Below are positions 26,509 through 35,491 of a stretch of DNA of 64,000 nucleotides, in pieces. Numbering within the stretch: the first letter of the stretch is position 1; the number at the start of each line of letters is the position of its first letter. The notes beneath the pieces were generated by a model. It was not told where the DNA came from, ran no database searches, and saw only the letters and a program-made list of their open reading frames with translations. Source of the DNA: Caldicellulosiruptor saccharolyticus DSM 8903 (GTDB lineage Bacteria > Bacillota > Thermoanaerobacteria > Caldicellulosiruptorales > Caldicellulosiruptoraceae); NCBI RefSeq assembly GCF_000016545.1, contig NC_009437.1, positions 723,501-787,500 on the forward strand, given 5' to 3'. A program made the position numbers and the translations under genes.

Positions 26509-27639
26509 TTATTTTACAATCTCTTTTGCCAAAAATACTCTCACATTTTCTGATTCTAAATCGAATACGCGTGGGTCATGTTCGAGCATAATAAGTGTAA
26601 ATTTTATTCCAAGAGATGAATAAAGTCTTATACATTCCTCCATTTCTTTGTTGACAAAGCATGTGATGATAAAAAGCTCTCTGAAGTTGTATGATCTTAA
26701 AACATCATACAGTAAAACCTCAAAGTACTGATTTACTTGAATTTTAATATGTGCCAAAGCCTCACACACCTTAACAAGCTGGTTTGCATCTTGAGAAGGA
26801 AGCAGAATTACAAGAGGCTGGTCTGTTTCCTCATCAAGTGAGTTACATGCAAATCCCACTGGTGTGGAGGCTTTTAGGCATTCATTAGCCAGGCTTGCTG
26901 CAATTTTAATTCCAAATTCAATGATGTTTTTATTAAAAACCTCTTTTCTTTCATACTCTGAACTTTGGACATTTAAAAGAATAATTGCATCACCCGATGA
27001 AGTGTATTCATATTTATTTACCATCAAAGTATGATACTTTGCAGTTGCGTTCCAGTTTATTCTGTTAAAGGCATCATGGCTCTGATACTCTCTTATTCCG
27101 GCAAAGTGGAAGATGTCTTCATAGTAATGTCTCTTAACAATTGTCTCACCACACAAGCTTGATCGAGGCAAAAGATGTTTTTGCAGGTCCAAAAATGCAG
27201 GGTACACAGTCAAAGTGTCATTTACATAGTAACATCTATCAGCAGTTGCCAGGCCAAACAAATCTCCTGTTACAAGATAGATTTTGTCAAGCTTATAAAA
27301 GCCTCGTTTTGTTGCGACAAATTTGTGACGTCTTACAATCTGCTGATAGGGCAGCAAGAAAAAGATAGAAATATATCTTAGCTTGTCTCCCACAACATAG
27401 TTTTTAGAATTTTCCATGAAAAAAGATGAAGAGATTTCAAACTCAGACTTTACCCATGGAAGAGGTAAAATCTTGCCGTTGTAAATTCTCTCAACTATAT
27501 GTATCTCTTGCCCTTCGCTACTTTTTACTTCTTCAAAATAAATTTCATATTCTACATTTTTAAGCCCATACCTTTTTGTGACAAAGAAGTTGAGAGCAAA
27601 CAGAATAGAACATATCAAAAACAACCAAAATGTTTCCAT
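26509..27639 (-). CDS. DUF58-domain protein
   Basis: A 376-residue protein with one N-terminal membrane segment (residues 3-18). A beta-rich region follows, and the DUF58 motif REYQSHDAFNRINWNATAKY lies at about residues 187-206, followed by a von Willebrand A-like half with IILLNVQSS (about 223-231). DUF58 proteins are often encoded beside MoxR-type ATPases and transglutaminase-like proteins; neither is next to it here, so it is an orphan. Cellular role unknown. The start ATG 27639 has GAGGT upstream. It converges with the cytoplasmic pullulanase gene, 32 bp apart, with no obvious terminator between. Confidence 0.85.
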   Translation of the reverse strand: METFWLFLICSILFALNFFVTKRYGLKNVEYEIYFEEVKSSEGQEIHIVERIYNGKILPLPWVKSEFEISSSFFMENSKNYVVGDKLRYISIFFLLPYQQIVRRHKFVATKRGFYKLDKIYLVTGDLFGLATADRCYYVNDTLTVYPAFLDLQKHLLPRSSLCGETIVKRHYYEDIFHFAGIREYQSHDAFNRINWNATAKYHTLMVNKYEYTSSGDAIILLNVQSSEYERKEVFNKNIIEFGIKIAASLANECLKASTPVGFACNSLDEETDQPLVILLPSQDANQLVKVCEALAHIKIQVNQYFEVLLYDVLRSYNFRELFIITCFVNKEMEECIRLYSSLGIKFTLIMLEHDPRVFDLESENVRVFLAKEIVK

Positions 27640-27743
27640 CCTGGATTTATTACCTCTTTTTAATTCTGTTTATTCTTATTATAGCCCATAATATTGAAAA
27701 TTCAAACTAAGAATTTGGCTAAAATTTTTGTTTAAAAATGCTA

Positions 27744-27773
27744 TTGAACATATTCAATTTCACATGTTATAAT
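27744..27773 (+). promoter_or_regulatory. Promoter of the crcB riboswitch transcript
   Basis: TTGAAC (27744-27749), 18 bp, TATAAT (27768-27773). The transcript should start near 27780, just before the fluoride aptamer. Confidence 0.75.
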
Positions 27774-27779
27774 ACTGCT

Positions 27780-27881
27780 GCAACGGCGAGGGAGTCCGCC
27801 GAACAAATGCCAATGATGGCTGATGACTCCTACAAATATTGCGTCTTTGTAAAAAGGCGTAATATTTGTAGGAGTTTTTTG
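27780..27881 (+). promoter_or_regulatory. Fluoride riboswitch (crcB motif) with transcription terminator
   Basis: The aptamer core matches the crcB motif: GGCGAGGGAGTCCGCC near the 5' end (27785-27800), a small GCC/GGC stem, and the conserved GCTGATGACTCCTAC (27819-27833). ACTCCTACAAATATT at the 3' edge is complementary to AATATTTGTAGGAGT (27860-27874), which is followed by TTTTTTG. Fluoride binding should hold the aptamer and prevent this terminator, turning on the two crcB genes. Confidence 0.93.
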
Positions 27882-27948
27882 TTTATATAGTCAAAATTGT
27901 CCTTCTAATTATGAGCAACTTACCCAGAAGGAAGGAGAGACAAAAAAG

Positions 27949-28350
27949 ATGAAAAACATAGCTGCAATCTCAGTAGGTGCATTTTTTGGTGCGATCAGCA
28001 GGTACTTAATTTCGCAGTTGTATGTAGCCGATTTTCCAATAGCCACACTTTTTATAAATGTGCTTGGCAGCTTTATTTTGTGCTTTGTTGCGCAGATTAC
28101 TATTGATCATATAAAAATAAAACCGGCTATCCGTCACATGATTACAACTGGGTTTATAAGCAGTTTTACAACCTTTTCAACATTTATAATTGAGATAATA
28201 AAGCTTATCTCAAAAGGCGAGGCGGCAAAGGCTTTTGTGTATCCTGTACTTTCAATTTTGCTTGGGCTTTTTGCAGCGCTGCTGGGCTATGAAGCAGCAG
28301 AGTTTGTTGCAACAAGAAGGCAAAAAGAAGAGGTGGCTCAGGAGGTATGA
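27949..28350 (+). CDS. crcB: Fluoride channel CrcB/Fluc, first subunit
   Basis: A 133-residue membrane protein with four hydrophobic helices, the size of a single Fluc subunit. It keeps the GAISRYL stretch near the N-terminus (about residue 14), LFINVLGSF (about 35-43, conserved Asn) and TTGFISSFTTFSTF (about 64-77), the family's pore-lining, sodium-binding region. Fluc proteins are dual-topology dimers that export fluoride. The start ATG 27949 follows AAGGAGAG. It lies 70 bp behind the fluoride riboswitch terminator and overlaps the second subunit gene by 4 bp (ATGA), as expected for a heterodimeric channel. Confidence 0.95.
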   Translation: MKNIAAISVGAFFGAISRYLISQLYVADFPIATLFINVLGSFILCFVAQITIDHIKIKPAIRHMITTGFISSFTTFSTFIIEIIKLISKGEAAKAFVYPVLSILLGLFAALLGYEAAEFVATRRQKEEVAQEV

Positions 28351-28703
28351 AACTTTTGGTTGTTGGACTTGGCGGGGTTGTAGGTGCAGTTTTGAGGTAT
28401 ATAATTTCTAAGATTTTCAAAGAAGTTATGGAAAGAGAACACCCAATTTCAACCTTGTTTATAAATGTAGCTGGGTGTTTTTTCATAGGTTTTTTGTCAT
28501 CAAAGCATTTACCACAAGGATACAAACTATTTTTGACAACAGGTCTTCTGGGTGGGTTTACTACATACTCTACCTTTATGCTTGAGACATCAATGTATGT
28601 AAAAAAATCAAAGCATAAAAAGGCTTTTGTGTATGTTTTCCTCTCTATTGTGTTTGGCATAATGGCAGCAGGTGCTGGGATTTGGTTGGCGAATGCCAAT
28701 TAG
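28347..28703 (+). CDS. crcB: Fluoride channel CrcB/Fluc, second subunit
   Basis: A 118-residue CrcB homologue with four helices. Motifs are GGVVGAVLRYI (about residues 8-18), TLFINVAGCFFIGF (about 36-49) and TTGLLGGFTTYSTFMLE (about 64-80), parallel to those of the first subunit. Its start overlaps the end of the preceding gene, so translation is coupled. Having two unequal subunits with probably opposite membrane orientation matches the paired Fluc genes known from other Gram-positives. A short terminator overlaps its last codons. Confidence 0.95.
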   Translation: MKLLVVGLGGVVGAVLRYIISKIFKEVMEREHPISTLFINVAGCFFIGFLSSKHLPQGYKLFLTTGLLGGFTTYSTFMLETSMYVKKSKHKKAFVYVFLSIVFGIMAAGAGIWLANAN

Positions 28704-28711
28704 CTTTTTTT
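28686..28711 (+). terminator. Terminator at the end of the crcB operon
   Basis: TTGGC (28686-28690) pairs with GCCAA (28695-28699), followed by TTAGC and a run of seven T. The hairpin includes the last codons of the second crcB gene. Confidence 0.6.
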
Positions 28712-28776
28712 GCCAAGATAGTAGATATAAAGTAGTAGATATAAAGAATATGAAAATGTGGTATAATTAAGAATGA

Positions 28777-29001
28777 ATATTATTAGATACAACAAAACCA
28801 ACAAGGTGTAAAGTAACAATAATTATAGGGCAGTATGAAAATGATTATCCTAATCCGAGTTGTTTACTCTCTTGGGTACCCAAAAATGGTTTACCACTTC
28901 ATGCAGTCTGTGCAGTTGGATATGGTTTTTTGTGGCTTATAACTGCATATTTTCCTTCTGAGGACGAATGGATGATTGATTTTAAAACGAGGAGGAAATA
29001 A
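28777..29001 (+). pseudogene. DUF4258-type toxin remnant, N-terminus lost
   Basis: An open frame of 74 codons encodes a DUF4258 core: GQYENDYPNPSCLLSWVP, then LPLHAVCAVG, LWLITAYFPSEDEWM and the terminal DFKTRRK. Those segments match the order in DUF4258 proteins, which act as RelE-like toxins next to YgiT-type antitoxins. No ATG, GTG or TTG lies at the head of the frame, and an upstream ATG (28773) is in another frame and soon meets a stop. The usual N-terminal 25-30 residues with the histidine are missing. It directly precedes the antitoxin gene, as expected for such a module, but should be inactive. Confidence 0.75.
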
Positions 29002-29003
29002 AA

Positions 29004-29227
29004 ATGCATTGTGTAGGACAGAAATGAAAGAAGGAAAGATTAAACATATTGTTGATGTTGGTAACCAAACTGTGATTATAAAAAACGTTCCAGCACTTGT
29101 ATGTGGACAATGTGGAGAAGCTTATCTTGATGATGAAACAGCACTTAAGCTTGAAAAGATAATGGATGAACTTCTTAAAACTAAAACAGAGATAATTATA
29201 GCAAACTATTCAGATATTGCAGCATAG
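29004..29227 (+). pseudogene. YgiT-type zinc-finger antitoxin, frameshifted at its start
   Basis: The ATG at 29004 has a good GGAGGAAA ribosome site but its frame reads MHCVGQK and stops. The body of the protein, from EMKEGKIKHIVDVGN onward, is in another frame and is otherwise intact, with ALVCGQCGEAYLDDETA (second zinc-binding CxxC) and a C-terminal helix. YgiT-type proteins need two CxxC pairs; the first has collapsed to a single Cys by a small deletion at the frame change. An internal ATG (29021-29023 region) could give a shortened product. It follows the DUF4258 remnant by 2 bp, so this is a decayed toxin-antitoxin pair. Confidence 0.7.
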
Positions 29228-29296
29228 ACAATTGTACAATTTTATGTTGGATTTAATTATCCCTTATAAGATGAGAGGCGATAATTACACGAAGCC

Positions 29297-29343
29297 AGCT
29301 ACAGGAGATATATAGATTTTTAACCATCCTGTAGCTTTTTGTT
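29297..29343 (+). terminator. Terminator upstream of hisS
   Basis: AGCTACAGGA (29297-29306) pairs with TCCTGTAGCT (29327-29336), followed by TTTTTGTTTT. It ends the toxin-antitoxin transcript. No T-box features are seen, and the hisS promoter lies after it. Confidence 0.75.
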
Positions 29344-29355
29344 TTATTTTAGAGA

Positions 29356-29385
29356 TTGAAACTTTCTTCACAGGTAGTATATAAT
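29356..29385 (+). promoter_or_regulatory. Promoter of hisS-aspS
   Basis: TTGAAA (29356-29361), 18 bp, TATAAT (29380-29385); predicted leader about 45 nt. Confidence 0.75.
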
Positions 29386-29437
29386 TTAAATATTGTAAAA
29401 ATCAAAAATAAATTACCTTCAAGGAGAGACAACTATT

Positions 29438-30697
29438 ATGAAAATCCAAGCACCAAAAGGAACAAAGGATGTCTTGCCAGAAGAAAGCTATATATGGCAA
29501 TATGTTGAGAGCAAATTCAGGCAGATTTGCAAACTTTATGGCTATCAAGAAGTAAGATTCCCAACATTTGAATATACAGAGCTTTTCCAGCGAGGCGTTG
29601 GTGAGACAACAGACATTGTTCAAAAAGAGATGTACACTTTTTTAGACAAAGGTGGAAGAAGTATAACATTGCGTCCAGAAGGAACTGCGTCTGTTGCGCG
29701 ACTGTTCATTGAACACGGTTTTGCCTCAAGACCAATGCCACAGCGTCTTTATTACATTATATCAGCATTCAGATATGAAAATACCCAAGGCGGAAGGTAC
29801 AGAGAGTTTCATCAATTTGGTATTGAAAACTTTGGTTCAAAGTCACCCGTGACAGATGCAGAGATTATTTCACTATCATACAATTTCTTTGTTTCTCTTG
29901 GGCTTGACAATATTGTTGTGAATATAAACAGTATTGGTTGTCCTGTTTGCAGAAAGGACTATGTAAAAAATCTCAAGGAATACTTTTTAGGCTACTATGA
30001 TAAGCTCTGTCCAACCTGCAAACAAAGGCTTGATAAAAATCCGATGAGGATTTTGGACTGCAAAGAAGATAATTGCAAGCTGATTGCCCAAGATGCTCCA
30101 AAGCCAATAGAGTATCTTTGCGATGAGTGCAAAACTCATTTTGAAGCTCTAAAAGGGTATTTGGATGCAGCAGGTGTTTGTTACAAAGTTGACCCTTACA
30201 TTGTAAGAGGATTGGATTACTATACAAGGACAGTTTTTGAGATTGTTGACGTTGTTTTGGACAAAGAGCTTGCAATCTGTGGTGGGGGAAGGTATGATAA
30301 CTTAATAGAGCAGATAGGTGGAAGCAGTACCCCAGGCATTGGGTTTGCAATTGGTGTTGAGAGGCTTATAATGCTTCTTTCACAAAAAGGTCTGATTCCA
30401 CAAAAGCCACAGGTTCCTCAAGTTTTTATTGCAACCTTAGGAGATTTGGCAACTAAAAAAGCGTTTGAAATTGCAAGTACTTTGAGGTTTGAAGGGATTT
30501 CAACTGTGATTGAGGAGCTTTCAAGAAGTCTAAAGTCTCAGATGAAATATGCAGATAAGCTGGGTTGTGATTTTGCGGTCATAATCGGCGATGATGAGCT
30601 TGAAAAAGGAGTTTGCAAGGTAAGAGAGATGAAGACATCATCAGAAGAGGTTGTAAGAATAGAAGGTTTAGCTCAACACATCAAAAGTAAGATATAA
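29438..30697 (+). CDS. hisS: Histidyl-tRNA synthetase
   Basis: A 419-residue class II synthetase that charges tRNA-His in the cytoplasm. The N-terminal QAPKGTKDVLP is typical. Motif 2 region FRYENTQGGRYREFHQFGIE lies at about 110-130, the histidine-specific RGLDYYTRTVFE at about 256-267, motif 3 GIGFAIGVERL at about 310-320, and the anticodon-binding domain from about 330. Length is normal (about 420). The start ATG 29438 follows CAAGGAGAG. It forms an operon with aspS, 27 bp apart, an arrangement widespread in Firmicutes. Confidence 0.97.
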   Translation: MKIQAPKGTKDVLPEESYIWQYVESKFRQICKLYGYQEVRFPTFEYTELFQRGVGETTDIVQKEMYTFLDKGGRSITLRPEGTASVARLFIEHGFASRPMPQRLYYIISAFRYENTQGGRYREFHQFGIENFGSKSPVTDAEIISLSYNFFVSLGLDNIVVNINSIGCPVCRKDYVKNLKEYFLGYYDKLCPTCKQRLDKNPMRILDCKEDNCKLIAQDAPKPIEYLCDECKTHFEALKGYLDAAGVCYKVDPYIVRGLDYYTRTVFEIVDVVLDKELAICGGGRYDNLIEQIGGSSTPGIGFAIGVERLIMLLSQKGLIPQKPQVPQVFIATLGDLATKKAFEIASTLRFEGISTVIEELSRSLKSQMKYADKLGCDFAVIIGDDELEKGVCKVREMKTSSEEVVRIEGLAQHIKSKI

Positions 30698-30724
30698 ACA
30701 AAATTTACAAAGAGGGTGATATTA

Positions 30725-32512
30725 TTGGAAAGCATCAAAGGCTTCAAAAGAACAAAGTACTGTGGAGAAGTGTCGCTTGAAGATGTTGGGAAAGAAGTGA
30801 TTTTGACAGGTTGGGTTGACACAAGACGTGACCTTGGTGGAATAATATTTGTTGATTTGCGAGACAGAACTGGAATTGTTCAGGTTGTGTTTGACGAGAA
30901 GATGGGCGAAGAACTTATGGAGAAAGCAGACAGTTTGAGAAGCGAATATTGTATTGGCATCAGAGGCATTGTAGAAAAAAGACCACCTGACACAGTAAAC
31001 CCTAAGATCAAAACTGGTGAGGTTGAGGTAAGGGCAAAGGAGCTTAGGATATTTAGCAAGTCCGAAACACCGCCATTCCCAATTGAAGAAGGGATAAATG
31101 TAAATGAAGCTGTAAGGCTAAAGTATAGATACCTTGACCTCAGAAGACCTGATATGCAAAGAAACCTAATGTTCAGGCACAAACTTTACCAAGTGGTTAG
31201 AAATTTCTTATCCCAAAACGGCTTTATTGAAATAGAAACACCAATGCTTACAAAATCAACACCAGAGGGTGCAAGGGATTATCTTGTTCCAAGCAGAATC
31301 TTTCCTGGCAAGTTCTTTGCACTGCCACAGTCACCACAGCTTTTCAAACAACTTTTAATGGTTGCTGGGTTTGACAAGTATTTTCAGATTGTAAAGTGCT
31401 TCAGAGACGAGGACTTGCGTGCAGACAGGCAACCTGAGTTTACGCAGATTGATATTGAGATGTCATTTGTTGATGTAGATGATGTGATTGAGATAAACGA
31501 AAGGCTTCTTCAGACAATTTTCAGAGAAATGCTTGGAATAGATCTAAAACTTCCTCTTCCAAGGTTGACATACAAAGAAGCAATGGAAAGATTTGGAACA
31601 GACAAACCTGACACACGTTTTGGAATGGAGCTTGTTAATCTCACTGACATTGTAAAACACTGTGAGTTCAAGGTCTTTGCAGATGCCGCAAACAAAGGTG
31701 GATCAGTTAGAGCAATAAACGCAAAAGGGTGTGCTGTGAAATTTTCAAGACGAGAGATAGATGCCTTGGTTGAGTACGCTAAGAATTTTGGTGCAAAAGG
31801 ACTTGCATGGATAGCAGTTGAAAGTGATGGATTAAAATCACCAATTGTCAAGTTTTTAAAGGAAGAAGAGATAAATGAGATTTTAAAGAGACTTGATGCG
31901 CAGGTTGGCGACCTTCTTTTGTTCTCAGCAGACAAAGACGAGGTTGTATTTGACGTCCTTGGAAATGTCAGACTTGAGATTGCAAGAAGATTGAACCTTC
32001 TTGACAAGTCTAAATTCAATCTTTTGTGGGTAACAGAATTTCCGCTTTTTGAATACTCAGAAGAAGAAGGAAGGTATGTGGCAAAACACCATCCATTTAC
32101 ATCGCCAATGGATGAGGACATAGAGTTTTTGGAGACAGATCCAGCAAGAGTCAGGTCAAAAGCATATGACATTGTTCTAAATGGAACAGAGATTGGTGGT
32201 GGGTCAATAAGAATTCACTCAACAGAGCTGCAAAAGAGAATGTTCAAGGCACTTGGCTTTACTGAAGAGCGAGCACAAGACAGATTTGGATTTTTGCTTG
32301 AGGCCTTCAAATACGGAACACCACCGCATGGCGGAATTGCATATGGGTTTGACAGACTCTGTATGCTTCTTTTAGGGCTTGATTCAATAAGAGATACAAT
32401 TGCATTCCCAAAAGTAAAGGACTCATCTTGCCCGCTCACAGATGCGCCATCAGAGGTTGAGCCAAAACAGCTTCGAGAGCTTCATATTAAGGTAGATGTT
32501 GTGAAGGTATAG
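30725..32512 (+). CDS. aspS: Aspartyl-tRNA synthetase
   Basis: A 595-residue bacterial-type class II synthetase. The OB-fold anticodon domain covers residues about 1-105 (VILTGWVDTRRDLGGIIFVD). The catalytic core follows, with motif 2 FRDEDLRADRQPEFTQID (about 215-232), the bacterial GAD insertion (about 290-415) and motif 3 HGGIAYGFDRL (about 535-545). The start is TTG at 30725, with GAGGGTGA 5 bp upstream; a GTG three codons earlier overlaps the ribosome site. Downstream gene of the hisS operon. Whether it is discriminating (Asp only) or also charges tRNA-Asn cannot be settled here. Confidence 0.97.
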   Translation: MESIKGFKRTKYCGEVSLEDVGKEVILTGWVDTRRDLGGIIFVDLRDRTGIVQVVFDEKMGEELMEKADSLRSEYCIGIRGIVEKRPPDTVNPKIKTGEVEVRAKELRIFSKSETPPFPIEEGINVNEAVRLKYRYLDLRRPDMQRNLMFRHKLYQVVRNFLSQNGFIEIETPMLTKSTPEGARDYLVPSRIFPGKFFALPQSPQLFKQLLMVAGFDKYFQIVKCFRDEDLRADRQPEFTQIDIEMSFVDVDDVIEINERLLQTIFREMLGIDLKLPLPRLTYKEAMERFGTDKPDTRFGMELVNLTDIVKHCEFKVFADAANKGGSVRAINAKGCAVKFSRREIDALVEYAKNFGAKGLAWIAVESDGLKSPIVKFLKEEEINEILKRLDAQVGDLLLFSADKDEVVFDVLGNVRLEIARRLNLLDKSKFNLLWVTEFPLFEYSEEEGRYVAKHHPFTSPMDEDIEFLETDPARVRSKAYDIVLNGTEIGGGSIRIHSTELQKRMFKALGFTEERAQDRFGFLLEAFKYGTPPHGGIAYGFDRLCMLLLGLDSIRDTIAFPKVKDSSCPLTDAPSEVEPKQLRELHIKVDVVKV

Positions 32513-32549
32513 ATAATCACTGGAGAAAGAGTTGATATAAAAAGATTTA

Positions 32550-32610
32550 AAGGGCTCATATCCTTGAGAAAAGTACCTAAACTTGAAAAAGGGTATGAGC
32601 CTTGTTTTGT
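32550..32610 (+). terminator. Terminator after aspS
   Basis: GGCTCATA (32553-32560) pairs with TATGAGCC (32594-32601), extended inside by TCCTT/AAGGG, then TTGTTTTGTTG. The 440-bp gap to the cellulase gene also holds an operator candidate (32738) and an AT-rich leader; I see no promoter with both good boxes. Confidence 0.7.
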
Positions 32611-32737
32611 TGTTATAAAATTTTTACTTCATTTCATTTCAATATAGTACAAATACCATGTCAAGGTTTCAAAACAAAAATTCAATATTCTTAATTCAAT
32701 TTAGTCAGAAGATGAACTATAGTAATTTCTAAAGAGA

Positions 32738-32751
32738 TGATAACGATTACA
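32738..32751 (+). promoter_or_regulatory. Candidate LacI-family/cre-like operator upstream of the cellulase gene
   Basis: TGATAACGATTACA is an imperfect palindrome with a central CG. It matches the cre-type consensus TGNAANCGNWWNCA at all but one defined position. It lies about 200 bp before the GH5 start. No LacI or CcpA gene is in this window. Confidence 0.4.
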
Positions 32752-32952
32752 TGTACTGGTAGTTAGATTTAGTTGTTTTAAAATTATTTAGACCTTTCAA
32801 AGTTGCGTATCTGAGAGGGATTTTTTTCTTTGACGAAAAAGGAGAAGATTTTACAAGAGAAGAGGAGACAAAAGGTGTGCAAGGTAAATTTTCATGCGGT
32901 ATTTAGGGAATTTTTTAATGATTACAAACGTTATTTTAGGAGGGTGAGTTTT

Positions 32953-35223
32953 ATGAAGAAAGAATGTCTTAGAGTTTTTGCAGTCTTTATGGTTTTTACT
33001 TTTTTACTATCTCTTTTTCCCTTTGTTACATTTGCTCAAAATACTGCGTATGAAAAGGATAAGTATCCACACCTGATTGGCAACAGCTTGGTAAAAAAAC
33101 CTTCTGTGGCTGGAAGACTGCAAATTATCAAACAAAATGGAAGAAGGATTTTAGCCGACCAAAATGGAGAGCCTATTCAGCTTCGTGGTATGAGCACACA
33201 CGGTCTGCAATGGTTTCCACAGATAATTAACAACAATGCGTTTGCTGCACTTGCAAATGACTGGGGTTGCAATGTAATTCGCTTGGCAATGTATATAGGA
33301 GAAGGTGGATATGCTACAAATCCTCAAGTAAAAGACAAGGTCATTGAAGGTATTAAATTGGCAATTCAAAACGACATGTATGTAATCGTAGATTGGCATG
33401 TTCTCAATCCCGGCGACCCCAATGCAGAAATTTATAAAGGGGCAAAAGACTTTTTCAAGGAGATAGCCCAAAAATTTCCAAACGATTTTCATATAATTTA
33501 TGAGTTGTGTAATGAGCCAAACCCAACAGACCCAGGTGTAACAAATGATGAAGCAGGGTGGAAAAAGGTAAAAGCTTATGCTGAACCAATTATAAAGATG
33601 CTTCGTCAGATGGGAAATGAAAACATTATAATTATAGGTTCGCCTAACTGGAGCCAAAGACCAGATTTTGCGATAAAAGACCCAATTGCAGATGACAAGG
33701 TCATGTATTCTGTTCATTTCTATACAGGTACACACAAGGTAGATGGATATGTGTTTGAAAATATGAAGATGGCAATTGAAGCAGGCGTTCCAGTATTTGT
33801 AACAGAATGGGGGACAAGTGAGGCAAGCGGTGATGGTGGACCATATCTTGATGAGGCTGACAAATGGCTTGAGTACCTCAACGCAAACAATATAAGCTGG
33901 GTAAACTGGTCCTTGACAAATAAAAATGAGACTTCTGGTGCTTTTGTACCCTACATTAGCGGTGTGTCTCAAGCAACAGATTTGGACCCTGGCAGCGACC
34001 AGAAATGGGATATTTCAGAACTTAGCATCTCTGGTGAATATGTACGATCAAGAATAAAGGGTATTCCATATCAGCCTATTGAGAGAACATTGAAAATTTC
34101 TCAAGATCAAGTCGCGTGTGCCCCAATTGGTCAACCTATTTTGCCATCTGATTTTGAAGATGGTACACGGCAAGGTTGGGACTGGGATGGACCATCTGGT
34201 GTTAAAGGTGCTTTAACAATAGAAGAGGCAAATGGTTCAAATGCACTTTCATGGGAGGTTGAGTACCCTGAAAAAAAGCTTCAAGATGGTTGGGCTTCTG
34301 CTCCAAGGCTAATTTTGAGGAATATAAATACAACAAGAGGTGATTGTAAGTATCTCTGCTTTGACTTTTACCTAAAACCAAAACAGGCAACAAAAGGTGA
34401 GCTTGCAATCTTCCTGGCGTTTGCACCACCTTCTCTTAACTATTGGGCACAGGCAGAGGATAGCTTTAATATAGATTTGACCAATTTATCTACACTGAAG
34501 AAAACACCAGATGACCTTTATTCTTTCAAAATTTCTTTTGATTTAGATAAGATAAAAGAGGGGAAGATTATTGGACCTGATACCCATCTGCGAGACATAA
34601 TCATAGTTGTTGCAGATGTAAACAGTGATTTTAAAGGTAGAATGTACTTAGACAATGTAAGATTTACAAATATGCTTTTTGAAGATGTTACCCCTCAGAC
34701 AACTGGGTATGAGGCTATTTCAAAGCTTTATTCTAAGAAAATAGTCAATGGAATTTCTACAAATTTATTTGGCCCTGAAAAGGCAGTCACAAGAGCTGAG
34801 GTTGCTGCTATGGCAGTCAGACTCTTAGATTTGCAAGAGGAAAGCTACAACGGAGAGTTTGTAGATGTAAGCAAAAATAGCTGGTATGCAAATGAAGTAT
34901 CTACGGCATATAAGGCAGGCATAATTTTGGGAGATGGCAAATATATAAAACCAGAGAAGGCAGTGACACGGGAAGAAATGGCAGTGTTTGCAATGAGAAT
35001 TTACAGGATTTTGACAGATGAAAAAGCTGAAGCTACTGAAGAGATTGCAATATCAGACAAAAACTCAATCAGTAGCTGGGCAAGACAAGATGTAAATGCT
35101 GCTATTTCGCTTGGACTCATGGATGTATTTACAGATGGAAGTTTTGGACCAAAAGTAAAGGTTACACGTGCAGAGGCTACACAAATAATCTACAAAATTT
35201 TAGAACTTACAGGAAAGATGTAA
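32953..35223 (+). CDS. Secreted GH5 cellulase with C-terminal SLH domains
   Basis: A 756-residue surface enzyme. A signal peptide covers residues 1-30. The GH5 barrel (about 55-365) has [12 protein letters not shown], acid/base E188 in ELCNEPNP and nucleophile E285 in [14 protein letters not shown], typical of endoglucanases of subfamily 2. Residues about 395-575 form a beta-sandwich carbohydrate-binding module of CBM17/28 type ([14 protein letters not shown]). Two or three SLH modules follow (about 580-755, with [34 protein letters not shown] and [14 protein letters not shown]), attaching it to the cell wall. The start is ATG 32953, preceded by AGGAGGGTGAG; the frame opens farther upstream but without a ribosome site. 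The architecture matches the Caldicellulosiruptor SLH-GH5 enzyme known as Csac_0678, recalled from memory. Confidence 0.93.
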   Translation: MKKECLRVFAVFMVFTFLLSLFPFVTFAQNTAYEKDKYPHLIGNSLVKKPSVAGRLQIIKQNGRRILADQNGEPIQLRGMSTHGLQWFPQIINNNAFAALANDWGCNVIRLAMYIGEGGYATNPQVKDKVIEGIKLAIQNDMYVIVDWHVLNPGDPNAEIYKGAKDFFKEIAQKFPNDFHIIYELCNEPNPTDPGVTNDEAGWKKVKAYAEPIIKMLRQMGNENIIIIGSPNWSQRPDFAIKDPIADDKVMYSVHFYTGTHKVDGYVFENMKMAIEAGVPVFVTEWGTSEASGDGGPYLDEADKWLEYLNANNISWVNWSLTNKNETSGAFVPYISGVSQATDLDPGSDQKWDISELSISGEYVRSRIKGIPYQPIERTLKISQDQVACAPIGQPILPSDFEDGTRQGWDWDGPSGVKGALTIEEANGSNALSWEVEYPEKKLQDGWASAPRLILRNINTTRGDCKYLCFDFYLKPKQATKGELAIFLAFAPPSLNYWAQAEDSFNIDLTNLSTLKKTPDDLYSFKISFDLDKIKEGKIIGPDTHLRDIIIVVADVNSDFKGRMYLDNVRFTNMLFEDVTPQTTGYEAISKLYSKKIVNGISTNLFGPEKAVTRAEVAAMAVRLLDLQEESYNGEFVDVSKNSWYANEVSTAYKAGIILGDGKYIKPEKAVTREEMAVFAMRIYRILTDEKAEATEEIAISDKNSISSWARQDVNAAISLGLMDVFTDGSFGPKVKVTRAEATQIIYKILELTGKM

Positions 35224-35256
35224 AAGGATAGATTTTATAATAAGCTTGTACCACAT

Positions 35257-35290
35257 AAAGGGACTATCAAATAGGATAGTTCCTTTTTTT
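35257..35290 (+). terminator. Terminator after the GH5 gene
   Basis: AAAGGGACTATC (35257 onward) pairs with GATAGTTCCTTT through one G-U pair, followed by seven T. Confidence 0.8.
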
Positions 35291-35491
35291 CTGCCTTCTA
35301 CATTTTTTAATTTATACTTTTTTGACTGCTTTTAAATCAAAATAATGCAAATTTACATATCAATAATTAACAAAAAGAATGCAATTTTATCAATTCATTT
35401 TTTATAAGTAAGATTGTAAACTATAGTTGAAAATCAAACTCAGCACAAGGGATATTTCCAAAGATTTAACATAGAAAGGGGAACATGCAAG

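Noticed and set aside
29297-29343. A T-box leader for hisS
   Set aside because: Only a simple terminator is present, before the hisS promoter, and no specifier or antiterminator bulge was seen.
31510-32172. A 220-codon minus-strand frame inside aspS
   Set aside because: Antisense shadow of a conserved synthetase.
33151-33972. A 273-codon minus-strand frame inside the cellulase gene
   Set aside because: It mirrors the GH5 catalytic domain and has no ribosome site or family features.
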